Source: Blastococcus carthaginiensis (GTDB lineage Bacteria > Actinomycetota > Actinomycetes > Mycobacteriales > Geodermatophilaceae). Taken from it: a DNA stretch of 64,000 nt. Below the pieces are notes generated by a model that was given only the letters and a program-made list of their open reading frames with translations, was not told the origin of the DNA and ran no database searches. Shown one piece after another: positions 9,048-18,476 of this stretch; positions within the stretch are counted from its first letter, which is position 1, and each line of letters opens with the position of its first letter. Both the position numbers and the translations under genes were made by a program. The stretch covers positions 124,001 through 188,000 of the forward strand of contig NZ_JASNFN010000005.1 of the NCBI RefSeq assembly GCF_030731085.1. Reading direction: 5' to 3'.

Positions 9048-9257
9048 GTCGACCTCCGGGATAGGGGGAGCTACGTGGACGGCGGCCAGGAACGTCCGGG
9101 CCACCGCGCTGGGCGGTTCTGCGGGATCCGGGAGAGGGCCTCCCGCACGCGTGCGGCGCCGCCCAGGACCGACCGGGCGGGGACCCATGAAGAATTCCTG
9201 GCCTCCCGGGCACGGCGCGAGCAACGCCATGGGTGCCTGTCGCGGGTGGTCGGGACC

Positions 9258-11216
9258 TCAGGACTCGAGGATGAAGCCAGCCGTCCGGCTGGCGTAGGCC
9301 TCGATGGACACCATCGGGTTCACCCCGGGGGCGGACGGGAACGCCGACGCGTCGGCAATCCACGCCCCTGCCACGTCGTGCAACCGGCCCCGCCCGTCGA
9401 CGACACTGCGGAGCGGATCCGTGCCGGCGGCACACGACCCGCTCTGATGGGCCGAGAGCGTGAAGACTTCATCGGCACGGAGGTCGCCGAGCAGAGCGAC
9501 GAACGCCTCGAAGTCCTCGCCCTCCCGCCAACGGGGGTCCCCCGGCAGGAAGGTGAAGATCTCCCTCGCCCCGGCGGCATGCAGCAGCCGGGCCAGTTCC
9601 TGGTGGCAGCGCCGGACGACGGCGAGGTCGACGTCGTCGTCGAGGTCCCAGGTGGCCAGTGGGCGCCCCTCGGCATCGGCTGTGATCCGACCGGCTCCGT
9701 GGTCGCGCACGAAGCCCCACACGCCGGAGACGTGACTCAGCCGCAGCTGGTCCTGCTTGTGCGCGGCGCCGTCCCGCCACGGGGTCAGACCGGTCCAGAA
9801 GCCGAGCCCCATGGGGGCGGCCTCGACCAGGAAGCCGTGGTCCTCCTGGACCCTCTCGAACTCCCGGCACCAGCTGGTGAGGATCTGACCGCGCCACCCG
9901 TGGACCGGCTCGTCGAAGACCCCGCTCATGAAGTAGGACGGGTGGACGTGCAGGTTCTCACCGACTGCGGGTCCGCCGATTCCGGACGCCTGGAGGAGCA
10001 GCGGCGTGGACAGGGTCCCCGCGGCCAGGACGACGGTCGGGGCGTGCACCACCAGTGAGGTGCGCGTGCCATCAGCGGCGGTGACAGTGGCCTCCACCCC
10101 GGTGACCGCGCCGTCCGCGACCAGCAGCCGCTCCGCCCGGCAGCCGGGCAGCAGCAGAGCACCGGCGTCGGAGGCGTCCTGCAGGAACGTCTTCATGGTC
10201 GACTGCTTGCAGCCCAGCAGGCAGCCGGCGTTGCAGGAGCCGCAGTAGCGGTCGTCGTCGTCCCGGGCGTTGCGGGGCAGCACCTGCCACTCCAGCCCCC
10301 GCTTCTCGAAGGCACGGATCAGCAGCCTGTTCACGGCGTTGTGCCGGGTGTTCTCGACGCGGGCGTTGATCCGGTCCTGAACCTCGGTCAGGTGGGGGGT
10401 GAAGTTCTCCGGTGCGACACCCTCCACGCCGCGCGCCGTCCACTCGTCCAGGACGTACTCCGGCGTCGGCAGGCAGGCCATCGAGTTGACCGTGGTCCCG
10501 CCACCGGTGGTCGCGCCGGCGAGCATCGCCAGGCGTCCGTTCTCCGACCAGACGTAGCCGCCGTCGAGGTACAGGTTCGGAAAGCTCAGGGCCTCCAGCT
10601 GCGGCAGGTCGGGTTCGTTGCGGTACGCCCCCCGCTCCAGCACGAGAACCGACCGGCCCGCGGCAGCCAGGCGCGCCGCAGCGACTCCGCCACCGGCGCC
10701 GGACCCGACGACGACCACGTCCGCGTGCAGCTCGCGAGACTCGGCCGGCACGGTCGCGATCGCCAAGGTCTTGGGGAAGTCGGCTTCGCTCGGGGGCTCC
10801 AGGAGCGGGCCGTCGAAGCTGATGGCGGGCCAGCTCGGGTTGCGTCCCTGCGCGTCCGGTGCCGTGTAGAACATCGCACACACCGTGCTACGCAGGACCA
10901 TCGCGCCGAACGCAGTGTCCGCGGTCTCGGCCACCACGTTCCAGCGTCTCGTGGCCTCCTGGAGTGAGCCGTCCGCGCCCGGCCACCACGCCTGCAGCGT
11001 CGCCTCGACCGCGGCGCGGACGTGCGGCGCCATCCCGCCGAGCACGCCGGGCAGGATCTCGTGCAGACCCAGGTCGCTGGCCGTTCGCCGCAGCAGGGCG
11101 CGGACCTCGGCGGCCTCTCCCCCGGAAGGCTCCACGGCGGGGACCAGCGTGTCGCAGAGCCGTCGCAGCACGCCGGTGTCGGTGTGCAGCTGCTCCGCGC
11201 GATCCAGGACGGTCAC
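9258..11216 (-). CDS. GMC-family FAD oxidoreductase (long-chain alcohol oxidase-like) with N-terminal helical domain
   Basis: This is a flavin-dependent oxidoreductase, 652 aa, from GTG 11216 preceded by GGAGGTACC. The first ~160 residues form a helical domain resembling gluconate 2-dehydrogenase subunit 3. The GMC part follows: the dinucleotide-binding VVVGSGAGGGVAAARL, the GGTTVNSM flavin-contact region and a C-terminal SAHQSGSC ... PGVNPM region with the active-site His and Asn. A Cys cluster, CGSCNAGCLLGCK (C-x2-C-x3-C-x3-C), sits mid-protein, as in the long-chain alcohol oxidase branch. It is paralogous to the divergent gene at 12300. The substrate is probably an alcohol or hydroxylated aromatic. 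Confidence 0.88.
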   Translation of the reverse strand: MTVLDRAEQLHTDTGVLRRLCDTLVPAVEPSGGEAAEVRALLRRTASDLGLHEILPGVLGGMAPHVRAAVEATLQAWWPGADGSLQEATRRWNVVAETADTAFGAMVLRSTVCAMFYTAPDAQGRNPSWPAISFDGPLLEPPSEADFPKTLAIATVPAESRELHADVVVVGSGAGGGVAAARLAAAGRSVLVLERGAYRNEPDLPQLEALSFPNLYLDGGYVWSENGRLAMLAGATTGGGTTVNSMACLPTPEYVLDEWTARGVEGVAPENFTPHLTEVQDRINARVENTRHNAVNRLLIRAFEKRGLEWQVLPRNARDDDDRYCGSCNAGCLLGCKQSTMKTFLQDASDAGALLLPGCRAERLLVADGAVTGVEATVTAADGTRTSLVVHAPTVVLAAGTLSTPLLLQASGIGGPAVGENLHVHPSYFMSGVFDEPVHGWRGQILTSWCREFERVQEDHGFLVEAAPMGLGFWTGLTPWRDGAAHKQDQLRLSHVSGVWGFVRDHGAGRITADAEGRPLATWDLDDDVDLAVVRRCHQELARLLHAAGAREIFTFLPGDPRWREGEDFEAFVALLGDLRADEVFTLSAHQSGSCAAGTDPLRSVVDGRGRLHDVAGAWIADASAFPSAPGVNPMVSIEAYASRTAGFILES

Positions 11217-11240
11217 GGTACCTCCAACGTCGGGGGGTGT

Positions 11241-12095
11241 TCAGGGCGCCGCGTGCGCGAGGAACTCGGCGACGGCGTTGGCCACCTCGTCCGGCAGCTG
11301 CTCCATCAGCGGTATGGTGCCGCCGTCCAGGACGACCGACCGGACCTTGGCGGCCGCGGTCAGGTGGTCGCGGATGGGCTCCAGGTCCGGGAGGGCGAAG
11401 GGGTCCGCGGAAGCCCCGAGCAGCAGCACGGGGGCCCGGACCAGACCGATCCGGTCCTCCATCCGGTACCGGGCACAAGCGAGGTGCCCCTCGGCGGGGT
11501 CGACGCCCGGCGCCAGCGCGTCACGGATGAACCGGTCCAGGAGGTCCGGACGGCCGGAGGGGTAGTACGGCTGCCGGAGCTTCCACAGCTGGGGGAGGTG
11601 GCTCCCGTCCTCGCTGACCACCGCCTCGTCGACCCCCGGTCCCCCGGCGTGGGAGGCGCGGTACGCCCCATCGACCCAGGGAGCGGACGACAGCACGACC
11701 GCGCGGACCCGTTCCGGAGCGCTCGCCGCCAGTTCCACCGCCACGGCCCCGCCGGTGTGGTGCCCCAGCACGACAGCGGCGTCGATCCCCAGCGCGTCCA
11801 GCAGCGCCAGGGCGCCCGCGGACATCTGCTCGATGGTCTGGGGTGCGGGAAGCGTGGCGCTGAGGCCGAAGCCCAGCATGTCCATGGCTATGGCGCGATG
11901 GCTCCGGGCCAGCAGCGGCAGCAGTTCGCGGAACTCGTCCGCCGACCGCGGGGTCTGGTGCAGGAGCAGGATCGGCTGTCCGCTGCCCTGCTCCACGTAG
12001 TGCAGCTGACCGAACGGGGCGTCCGCGTAGCCGCGCCGCGGTGCGTCGTCGACCGTCAATGTGCCGTCCTCACTCCTGGGGATGGCCGACTCCAC
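11241..12095 (-). CDS. Alpha/beta-hydrolase-fold protein with altered catalytic residues
   Basis: This 284-aa protein has the alpha/beta-hydrolase fold and starts at GTG 12095 behind GGAGGGG. Fold markers are the LLLHQTP oxyanion region, the MDMLGFG strand/turn and the ADPF acid turn. The nucleophile elbow reads GHHTGG, putting His113 where Ser, Cys or Asp is expected. The usual catalytic His region reads DGGTIPLME, without a His. Either it uses other chemistry or it is a non-hydrolytic binding protein. It is co-directional with the GMC gene at 9258 (24-nt gap) and divergent from the second GMC gene. Confidence 0.75.
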   Translation of the reverse strand: MESAIPRSEDGTLTVDDAPRRGYADAPFGQLHYVEQGSGQPILLLHQTPRSADEFRELLPLLARSHRAIAMDMLGFGLSATLPAPQTIEQMSAGALALLDALGIDAAVVLGHHTGGAVAVELAASAPERVRAVVLSSAPWVDGAYRASHAGGPGVDEAVVSEDGSHLPQLWKLRQPYYPSGRPDLLDRFIRDALAPGVDPAEGHLACARYRMEDRIGLVRAPVLLLGASADPFALPDLEPIRDHLTAAAKVRSVVLDGGTIPLMEQLPDEVANAVAEFLAHAAP

Positions 12096-12125
12096 TGCAC
12101 CACCCCTCCTCGCGTCGAGGTGACG

Positions 12126-12142
12126 AGTCCGCTCACCGGAAC
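12126..12142. promoter_or_regulatory. Island operator site: AGTCCG-CTCAC-CGGAAC
   Basis: Read on the other strand this is GTTCCG-GTGAG-CGGACT, one of the recurring 6-5-6 palindromes (consensus GGTCCG-GTGAN-CGGACC). It lies 31 bp upstream of the alpha/beta-fold gene in the divergent region. Confidence 0.55.
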
Positions 12143-12194
12143 AGGCCCCGAAACGACGCCACGGATGTTTCGAACGTGTCAAGGCTGGCCGGCC

Positions 12195-12211
12195 GGTCCA
12201 CTGAACGGACC
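12195..12211. promoter_or_regulatory. Island operator site: GGTCCA-CTGAA-CGGACC
   Basis: This near-perfect copy of the recurring palindrome has C and G flanks that extend it to 19 bp. It lies between the divergent alpha/beta-fold gene (start 12095) and GMC gene (start 12300). Confidence 0.65.
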
Positions 12212-12299
12212 GTGACGTGCAGGTGCGCCGCCACCCTCCTGTCAGTCTCCTGACCCGAAGGCGGGTCTGGTGGCCCCTGGACCGATGGAGCGTGAAGCC

Positions 12300-14294
12300 A
12301 TGACCCCCCGCACGGACCGGATGGCGGAGATCATCGCTGCGGTGTGCGACACCTTCGCACCGTCGCTGGAGCCACCAGCCGCGGAACTGCGCGGAGCGGC
12401 CGATCCCGAGGCAATCGCGCGCTACTACCGCGACGGAGCCGCCGCCCGTGGCATCGACCGGATGGTCGTCGCGGCCCTGCCGGGCCTGGACGCAACTCTG
12501 CGACGGGCCGTCCAGCGCCTGGCCGCACACCTGGACGCGGCGGGCTTCCTCGAGGGCGACCTCGGGGGGCGGACCGCCGCCCTCCACGAAGCCGCCGGCG
12601 AGGAGGAGCTCCGGCTCGCGCTGCGCCAGGTGAAGTCCATGGTGATGGGCAGCTTCGTGGGCGCCGTGGACCCCGCGGGGAACAACGACACGTGGCCCGT
12701 CCTGGGCTACCCCGGCCCGTCGTCACCTCCCCCCGCTGCGGCCGAAGCCCCCAAGCGCATTCCACTCACGCAGCCGGCCGGACCCTCGGCCAGGCTCACC
12801 GCCGACGTGGTCGTCATCGGCTCCGGCGCAGGCGGCGCCATCATCGCCGCCCGCGCCGCGCAGGCCGGCCGCTCGGTGCTCGTCCTGGAGGCCGGCAGCT
12901 ACCGCAACGAGGCCGACTTCCGGCAGATCGACTCGCTCGGTGCGGAGATGTTCCTCCGCCGTGGCGCATTCTGGTCATCTTCCGGTCAGATGGGACTGCT
13001 CGCCGGTACGGCCCTCGGCGGTGGCACGCTCATCAACTCGATGGTCTGCCTCCGGACGCCGCAGCACATCCGGGAGCTCTGGGCGGCCGACGGGCTGGAG
13101 GGCCTCGACGCCCCGGAGTTCGACAAGTACCTGGACTCCGTGTGGGACCGGCTCGGGGTCAACACCGACGCCACCACCTACAACTCCAACACCCGAGCCA
13201 TGATCACCGGTCTGGCATCCCGCGGGTACTCACACGAACGGATCCCCCGCAACGCCCTGCTCTCCGACGACCCCTCGATGTGCGGCTACTGCAACGCCGG
13301 TTGCCAGCAGGGCGCCAAGCGCTCCACTCTCCACACCTACCTCGAGGACGCCGTCTCCGCCGGCGCGCGGGTGGTGGTCGACTGCGCCGTCGACCGCATC
13401 ACCACCGCGGACGGCCGCGCCACGGGAGTCACCGCGACGGTCACCACTCCGACGGGCTCGTGCGCGCTCACCGTGGAAGCCCCGACCGTGGTCGTCGCCG
13501 CCGGCGGCATCGAGTCTCCCGCGGTGCTGCTGCGGTCCGGTATCGGCGGGCCGGCGGTGGGCAAGAACCTCCGGCTGCACCCGGCGTGGATCGTCACCGG
13601 CGTCTACGACGAGCCGGTCGAGGCCTGGCATGGGCAGATCCAGTCCGCTGTGAGCTTCGACCTGAGCCGGGTCGTCGACGGAGGCGGCTTCCTGGTCGAG
13701 AGCCTCGCACTCAATCCCGGGACGTGGGCCGCCCAGTCGCCGTTCACCGATGCCGCCGCCATGCGCCGTCGGATGCGCGACCTGCCCTACTTCGCGACGT
13801 GGCACGGCGTGGCCCACGACCACGGTGCCGGCGAGGTCGTGCTCGACGACGACGGGCGGGCGGCCGTGCGCTGGCGCCTGGACGACGAGGTCGATCACCG
13901 CATTGCTGTCCGCGCGCACGTGGAGCTCGCCCAGATGCACCGCGAGGCGGGTGCACGCGAGATCTTCACCTGGCACTGGACGGACCACACGTGGCGGCGC
14001 GGCGAGGACTTCGACCGCTACCTGGCCTCCCTGGCCGAAGCCCCACCCGAGGACCACACCGCCTTCTCGGCACATCAGATGGGTTCGTGCCGGCTCGGTA
14101 GCTCTCCCGACACCTCCGTCGCCGACGGACGCGGCGAGCTGCACGACGTCCGCGGGGTCTGGATCGGCGACGCCTCGGCGCTCCCGACCGCTCCCGGGGT
14201 CAATCCCATGATCACGATCATGGCGCTGGCGGAGCGCACCGCTGCGTTCCTCACCGCGCCCACCGCCGAGACCGTCGTACCGACCGGCGCGTGA
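12300..14294 (+). CDS. GMC-family FAD oxidoreductase (second copy)
   Basis: This is a 664-aa flavoprotein. I chose the ATG at 12300, with GGAGCGTGAAG upstream; ATG 12285 is an alternative. It shares the architecture of the protein at 9258: an N-terminal helical domain, then VVVIGSGAGGAIIAAR, GGGTLINSM, a Cys cluster CGYCNAGC (C-x2-C-x3-C, without the fourth Cys of its paralogue) and the C-terminal SAHQMGSC ... PGVNPM active-site region. Two diverged GMC enzymes back to back may act on related alcohols or successive steps. It shares operator-like palindromes with the divergent unit. Confidence 0.88.
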   Translation: MTPRTDRMAEIIAAVCDTFAPSLEPPAAELRGAADPEAIARYYRDGAAARGIDRMVVAALPGLDATLRRAVQRLAAHLDAAGFLEGDLGGRTAALHEAAGEEELRLALRQVKSMVMGSFVGAVDPAGNNDTWPVLGYPGPSSPPPAAAEAPKRIPLTQPAGPSARLTADVVVIGSGAGGAIIAARAAQAGRSVLVLEAGSYRNEADFRQIDSLGAEMFLRRGAFWSSSGQMGLLAGTALGGGTLINSMVCLRTPQHIRELWAADGLEGLDAPEFDKYLDSVWDRLGVNTDATTYNSNTRAMITGLASRGYSHERIPRNALLSDDPSMCGYCNAGCQQGAKRSTLHTYLEDAVSAGARVVVDCAVDRITTADGRATGVTATVTTPTGSCALTVEAPTVVVAAGGIESPAVLLRSGIGGPAVGKNLRLHPAWIVTGVYDEPVEAWHGQIQSAVSFDLSRVVDGGGFLVESLALNPGTWAAQSPFTDAAAMRRRMRDLPYFATWHGVAHDHGAGEVVLDDDGRAAVRWRLDDEVDHRIAVRAHVELAQMHREAGAREIFTWHWTDHTWRRGEDFDRYLASLAEAPPEDHTAFSAHQMGSCRLGSSPDTSVADGRGELHDVRGVWIGDASALPTAPGVNPMITIMALAERTAAFLTAPTAETVVPTGA

Positions 14295-14324
14295 CGCGGG
14301 GCGACTACTGACCATTCCGTGGCG

Positions 14325-14341
14325 GGGCCGCTCAGCGAAAC
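14325..14341. promoter_or_regulatory. Weak island operator candidate: GGGCCG-CTCAG-CGAAAC
   Basis: On the opposite strand this reads GTTTCG-CTGAG-CGGCCC, about 12 of 16 consensus positions. It lies 78 bp before the sugar-type ABC ATPase. It is the most degenerate site I list. Confidence 0.35.
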
Positions 14342-14418
14342 GCGTCCGTAGGTCGAGCTGCGCCTCACCCCTAGCTCCAGCGCCCCAGGCCGGGATGTCC
14401 CCGGGAAGGAGATCACCG

Positions 14419-15960
14419 ATGCCCGCCGAGGCTTCCGCCGCTCACCGCTCCGCCGTCCCACCTCTGTTGTCCGTCCGGGGTGTCTCGAAGGCTTATCCGG
14501 GCGTCCAGGCGCTCGCCGGCGTGGATCTCGACGTGCGCGCGGGCGAGGTGCACGCCCTCACCGGCGAGAACGGCTCGGGCAAATCGACGCTCGCGAAGGT
14601 GATCGGCGGGGTGATCCGGCCGGACAGCGGCACCGTTCTCGTCGACGGCGCCCCGGTCCACTTCTCCGGGCCGGCCGATGCGCTGCGGTCCGGGATCGTG
14701 ACGATCTCCCAGGAGCTGACCCTGGCTCCGACGCTGACGGTCGCGGAGAACATCCATCTGGGGCGGCTCCCCCGGCGTCGCGGCCGGATCGACTGGCCGA
14801 CGATGCGCGCCCAGGCTCGCAGGGCCCTCGAGGAGCTCGAGGTCCACGTCTCGGAGACCGACCGGGTGGACGGACTGAGCGTGGAGCTGCAGCAGGAGGT
14901 CGAGATCGCTCGCGCCCTCTCCACGGACTCGCGGTTGATCATCCTGGACGAAGCAACCAGTTCGCTGTCCGAGGCGGCCACGGAACGGTTGCTGCGGATC
15001 ATCGCCGAGCGGAGCGCCCGTGGCGTCGCGGTGCTGATGATCTCCCACCGGATGCCGGAGCTGTACGCCACCGCCTCGAAGGCCACTGTCCTCCGCGACG
15101 GGCACCTGATGGGGGACGTCCCGCTGCCCGAGACACCGGAACGGGACCTGATCCGCCTGATGGTGGGTCGGGAGCTGACCGACTACTTCGGCACCCGGCA
15201 GGGCGAGGCTTCGGACGTGGCCCTCGAGGTCCGGGACCTGCGCAGCGACGACGGGTTGCTCAAGCCGACGTCCCTGAGCGTCCGGCGGGGTGAGGTCCTG
15301 GGAGTGGCCGGGTTGGTCGGCTCCGGGAAGTCGGAGCTCGGGATGGCCTTGGGTGGTGCCATCCCGGCGCAGGGCGAGGTCACCGTGAGCGGTCACCGCG
15401 TTCGCCTCTCCGACCCCCGACGCACGTTGGCGGGCGGCATCGGTTACGTCCCGGACGACCGCAAGAGGTCGGCTCTGCTCCCCGTGCGCTCGGTCGCGGA
15501 GAACTTCGTGGTGGCCTGGCTGAGCGGCCTGTGCCGCTTCGGCGTGCTCAACACGTCACGGGAGAGCAAGGAGGTGCGCGCGGCCATCGACCGGTACGGG
15601 GTGGTCACCGCCTCGCCTACGACCCGCATCCAGAACCTCTCCGGAGGAAACCAGCAGAAGGTCGTCCTCGGCCGGATGTTCGCGTTGGACTGCGATGTCT
15701 ACGTCCTCAGCGAACCGACCCGGGGAGTCGACGTCGGCTCGAAGAGCGCCATCTACGCGCTGCTGCGCGAGATCGCCGGTCGAGGGGCAGCTGTGGTCCT
15801 CATCTCCTCGGAGCTGCCCGAGCTCATCGGCATGTCCGACCGGGTCGTCGTCTTCTTCGAGGGCGAGATCCGGGGCGAGTTCTCCGGCGACGGGATGACC
15901 GAGGCCGACATCGCCCACGTCGCCGTCGCCGGCGACGCCACCGCCGGAGCCACGGCCTGA
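14419..15960 (+). CDS. Sugar-type ABC transporter ATP-binding protein (RbsA/XylG-like, tandem ATPase)
   Basis: This is a fused double ATPase of 513 aa. The first half has Walker A GENGSGKST, a signature-like LSVELQQEVEIA as seen in Rbs-type first domains, and Walker B LIILDEATSSL. The second half has LVGSGKSE, signature LSGGNQQK and LSEPTRGVD. The start is ATG 14419 with AAGGAGATC upstream. It is followed by a permease and a binding lipoprotein, giving a complete CUT2-type importer. CUT2 systems carry pentoses, autoinducer-2 and other polyols; in a catabolic island the ligand may be a glycoside-like or small polar compound. Confidence 0.92.
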   Translation: MPAEASAAHRSAVPPLLSVRGVSKAYPGVQALAGVDLDVRAGEVHALTGENGSGKSTLAKVIGGVIRPDSGTVLVDGAPVHFSGPADALRSGIVTISQELTLAPTLTVAENIHLGRLPRRRGRIDWPTMRAQARRALEELEVHVSETDRVDGLSVELQQEVEIARALSTDSRLIILDEATSSLSEAATERLLRIIAERSARGVAVLMISHRMPELYATASKATVLRDGHLMGDVPLPETPERDLIRLMVGRELTDYFGTRQGEASDVALEVRDLRSDDGLLKPTSLSVRRGEVLGVAGLVGSGKSELGMALGGAIPAQGEVTVSGHRVRLSDPRRTLAGGIGYVPDDRKRSALLPVRSVAENFVVAWLSGLCRFGVLNTSRESKEVRAAIDRYGVVTASPTTRIQNLSGGNQQKVVLGRMFALDCDVYVLSEPTRGVDVGSKSAIYALLREIAGRGAAVVLISSELPELIGMSDRVVVFFEGEIRGEFSGDGMTEADIAHVAVAGDATAGATA

Positions 15961-16001
15961 TGCACCACGACCGATCCGACGTGACCGACGAGGGGACCCC
16001 G

Positions 16002-17111
16002 ATGCCTCAGCCACTCTCCCGCGACCTGGACCCACCCGCGGCCAGGACCGGCACCCGGACCGGCGCCCACCCCGCCACGAGCGACGCGGCAGGGGCCGCA
16101 CCCGGTGGCGCCCCCCGACGGCGGCGTCCCCGCCTGCACACCGGCCGGAGCGCCGGGATCCTCATCGGTCTCGTCGCCGTGTGCATCTACCTGGGCATCA
16201 CCCAGCCGGTCTTCCTGACCTGGGGCAACTTCACCAACATCGTCCAGTCCAACAGCGTCGTCCTGGTCCTCGCCCTCGGCGCCACCTTCGTGATCATCGC
16301 CGGGGGGATCGACCTGTCCGCGGCCTCGGCCCTCGCGGTCACCGGCATGGTTCTCGCCATCGCCCTGGAGGCCGGGCTCGGGACGACGCTGGCCCTGCTG
16401 CTCACCCTGGCCGCGGGCCTCCTGGCCGGTCTGATCAACGGCGTGCTGATCAGCTACCTGGGCATCTCGTTCCTCGTCGTGACGCTCGGAACGCTGTCGA
16501 TCTTCGCGAGCATCGCCCTCGTCCTCAACGACGGGGCGACGATCACCACGTTCGGCCTCGAGGGCTTCGACCCCATCTACGCGTTCACGTTGAACTCCGT
16601 CGCCGGCATCCCGTACGTGCTCCTCTTCGACGTGGCCATCGTGGCCCTCGGTGGATTCCTGCTGCGGTACACCGCCTTCGGGCGGGCTGTCTTCGCGCTG
16701 GGCTCCAACCGGGAGGCCGCACGGCTGAACGGGATCAACGTCGCGGCGACCACCCTGTCGGTGTTCGCGATCGCCGGTCTCGCCGCGGGCATCGCCAGCG
16801 TGTTGTCGGTGGGGCGCCTGACGGCCGCCTCCCCCACGCAGGACGCCACCCTGCTCCTCACCGTCATCGCGGCCGTCCTGATCGGTGGCACGGCCTACAC
16901 CGGTGGCGAGGGCGGGGTGCTGGGGACGGTGGTGGGCGTGCTGTTCCTGGGGGTCATCCAGAACGGGCTCACGCTCGCCGATGTCTCGCCCTACTGGCGG
17001 GGAACGGTGAACGGACTGGTGCTCATCGTCGCCGTGGGGATCGGCGTCATGCGCGACGCCGGCGTGCTGGCGCGGCTGCGCCGGCGCAGCCCGAGCGGCA
17101 ACCCCGCGTGA
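16002..17111 (+). CDS. Sugar-type ABC transporter permease (RbsC-like)
   Basis: This is a BPD_transp_2-type membrane protein, 369 aa. I took the ATG at 16002 with GAGGGGACCCC upstream. An ATG at 15960 overlapping the ATPase stop (TGATG) is an alternative adding 14 residues. The N-terminal ~50 residues are Pro/Arg/Ala-rich and cytoplasmic, followed by 8-10 hydrophobic segments. Typical blocks are GGIDLS in the family's conserved second helix region and the GSNREAARLNGI cytoplasmic loop. It works with the ATPase at 14419 and the binding protein at 17246. Confidence 0.9.
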   Translation: MPQPLSRDLDPPAARTGTRTGAHPATSDAAGAAPGGAPRRRRPRLHTGRSAGILIGLVAVCIYLGITQPVFLTWGNFTNIVQSNSVVLVLALGATFVIIAGGIDLSAASALAVTGMVLAIALEAGLGTTLALLLTLAAGLLAGLINGVLISYLGISFLVVTLGTLSIFASIALVLNDGATITTFGLEGFDPIYAFTLNSVAGIPYVLLFDVAIVALGGFLLRYTAFGRAVFALGSNREAARLNGINVAATTLSVFAIAGLAAGIASVLSVGRLTAASPTQDATLLLTVIAAVLIGGTAYTGGEGGVLGTVVGVLFLGVIQNGLTLADVSPYWRGTVNGLVLIVAVGIGVMRDAGVLARLRRRSPSGNPA

Positions 17112-17165
17112 GCCCCCCCGGCCGACAGAAACCGGGATGGCGTCGCTCCCGACGCCGCAGATCGC

Positions 17166-17189
17166 CGTCGTGGCATGCCCGCCACGACG
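17166..17189. repeat. Stem-loop between permease and binding-protein genes
   Basis: The perfect 9-bp arms CGTCGTGGC and GCCACGACG flank 6 nt in the 134-nt gap of the operon. A hairpin here is a common device for raising binding-protein mRNA relative to the permease. Confidence 0.5.
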
Positions 17190-17245
17190 CAGCAAGGACA
17201 ACCGAAGCCGCGGCGTGAGCCCTGGCCCGTCAACCGGAGGAATTC

Positions 17246-18277
17246 GTGAAGCGTGTGCAGGGGGTGGCCGTCCTCGGGGCGGTCGCAATGGGAGTCGCGG
17301 CCTGCGGGAACAGCACGGAAGCAGGAGGAGGCGCCGCAGGCGGCGGTGGCGGCGGCGGGGAGTCCCTGTCCGTGGCTTACTCCAGCCCGATCGCCTCGCA
17401 GCCCGGCCAGGGCTTCGTGTCCGATGGGCTGGAGGCCGGGGCTGAGGAGCTGGGCTGGGACGTCCAGATCTACGACGCCAACCTGCAGCCGTCGGCGCAG
17501 GTGTCCGACGTCCAGACGATGATCCAGCAGCAGAAGGCGGCCATCGGCCTGTGGCCGCTCGACGCCGGAGCACTGAGTGGCTCGTTCGCGCAGGCGGACA
17601 GCGCCGGCATCCCGGTCGTGGCGGTGAACACCGAAGGCGACCAGATCGACGCGACCGTCTGGTGGGAGACCAACCGCTGCGAGGAGGGCTCCCCCTACGT
17701 CCGGGACGCCGAACGGATCGCGGCGGCGAAGCCCGGCGGCAACGTCATCGTCATGGGCGGCCCGGCCGTCCCGTCGATCCAGGCGAACGTCGCCTGCTTC
17801 ACGGAGGCGGCCGAGGCAGCCGGCCTCACCGTCCTCACCCAGGTCGACAACACCTCGGACTCGTCGGCCGGCGCCGCGACGCTGGCGTCGGACGTGTTGA
17901 CGCGCTACCCGGACGTCGACGCCTTCTGGACGTACAACGACTCCTCCGCCCTCGGCATCTCGTCGTCGGTGATCGCCGCCGGCCAGCCGGTCCAGTCCGG
18001 CGACACGGAGGGCATCATCATCATCGGCACCAATGGCGACGCCGAGGCGATCGATGCTGTCCGCCAGGGACGGATCACCGGCACCTGGGACACCGACCCC
18101 TACGCCACCGGCCTGGCCGTGGTCCGCGCCATGCGGGATGCCGTGGAGAACGGCTCCGGCGACCCGCTCGTCGTCGAGGCGGTCTACTTCGACGCCAGCA
18201 ACATCGGCGACTACCAGCCTCCGACGGAGCGCGACTACTCGGTGGACGACATCCCACTGGTGGACGCCGGCAGCTGA
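17246..18277 (+). CDS. Sugar-type ABC transporter substrate-binding lipoprotein
   Basis: This is a 343-aa periplasmic-binding-protein type I (peripla_BP_4) lipoprotein, starting at GTG 17246 with GGAGGAATTC directly before it. The signal sequence ends in the lipobox VAAC, followed by a long Gly-rich linker. The body shows the expected alternation: DVQIYDANLQP, a QQQKAAIGLWPLDA block, NTEGD, and the C-terminal GTNGDAEAID and ITGTWDTDPY blocks of RbsB-like proteins. It closes the three-gene CUT2 importer operon and is followed by a strong terminator hairpin. Confidence 0.92.
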   Translation: MKRVQGVAVLGAVAMGVAACGNSTEAGGGAAGGGGGGGESLSVAYSSPIASQPGQGFVSDGLEAGAEELGWDVQIYDANLQPSAQVSDVQTMIQQQKAAIGLWPLDAGALSGSFAQADSAGIPVVAVNTEGDQIDATVWWETNRCEEGSPYVRDAERIAAAKPGGNVIVMGGPAVPSIQANVACFTEAAEAAGLTVLTQVDNTSDSSAGAATLASDVLTRYPDVDAFWTYNDSSALGISSSVIAAGQPVQSGDTEGIIIIGTNGDAEAIDAVRQGRITGTWDTDPYATGLAVVRAMRDAVENGSGDPLVVEAVYFDASNIGDYQPPTERDYSVDDIPLVDAGS

Positions 18278-18284
18278 CCGACCC

Positions 18285-18326
18285 GCGGTGGGGCGGCGAA
18301 CGGCCTCGGGCCGGCCGCCCCACCGC
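18285..18326. terminator. Terminator hairpin of the sugar-type ABC operon
   Basis: The perfect 13-bp arms GCGGTGGGGCGGC and GCCGCCCCACCGC surround a 16-nt loop, 8 nt after the binding-protein stop. There is no U-tract. Confidence 0.75.
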
Positions 18327-18476
18327 CCCGGCCCCCGGCCCGATGGAGGTCCGACGCAGTGCCGCGGCGAGGTTCCGGCGACCCGCCGGGTGACGGGGTC
18401 AGGTCGGCTGCATCTGCGGTGCCGTCCGGATCCGTCGGGTACCCCGACCGTCCCGCCCCCTGCCGGGGCCGGCGAC

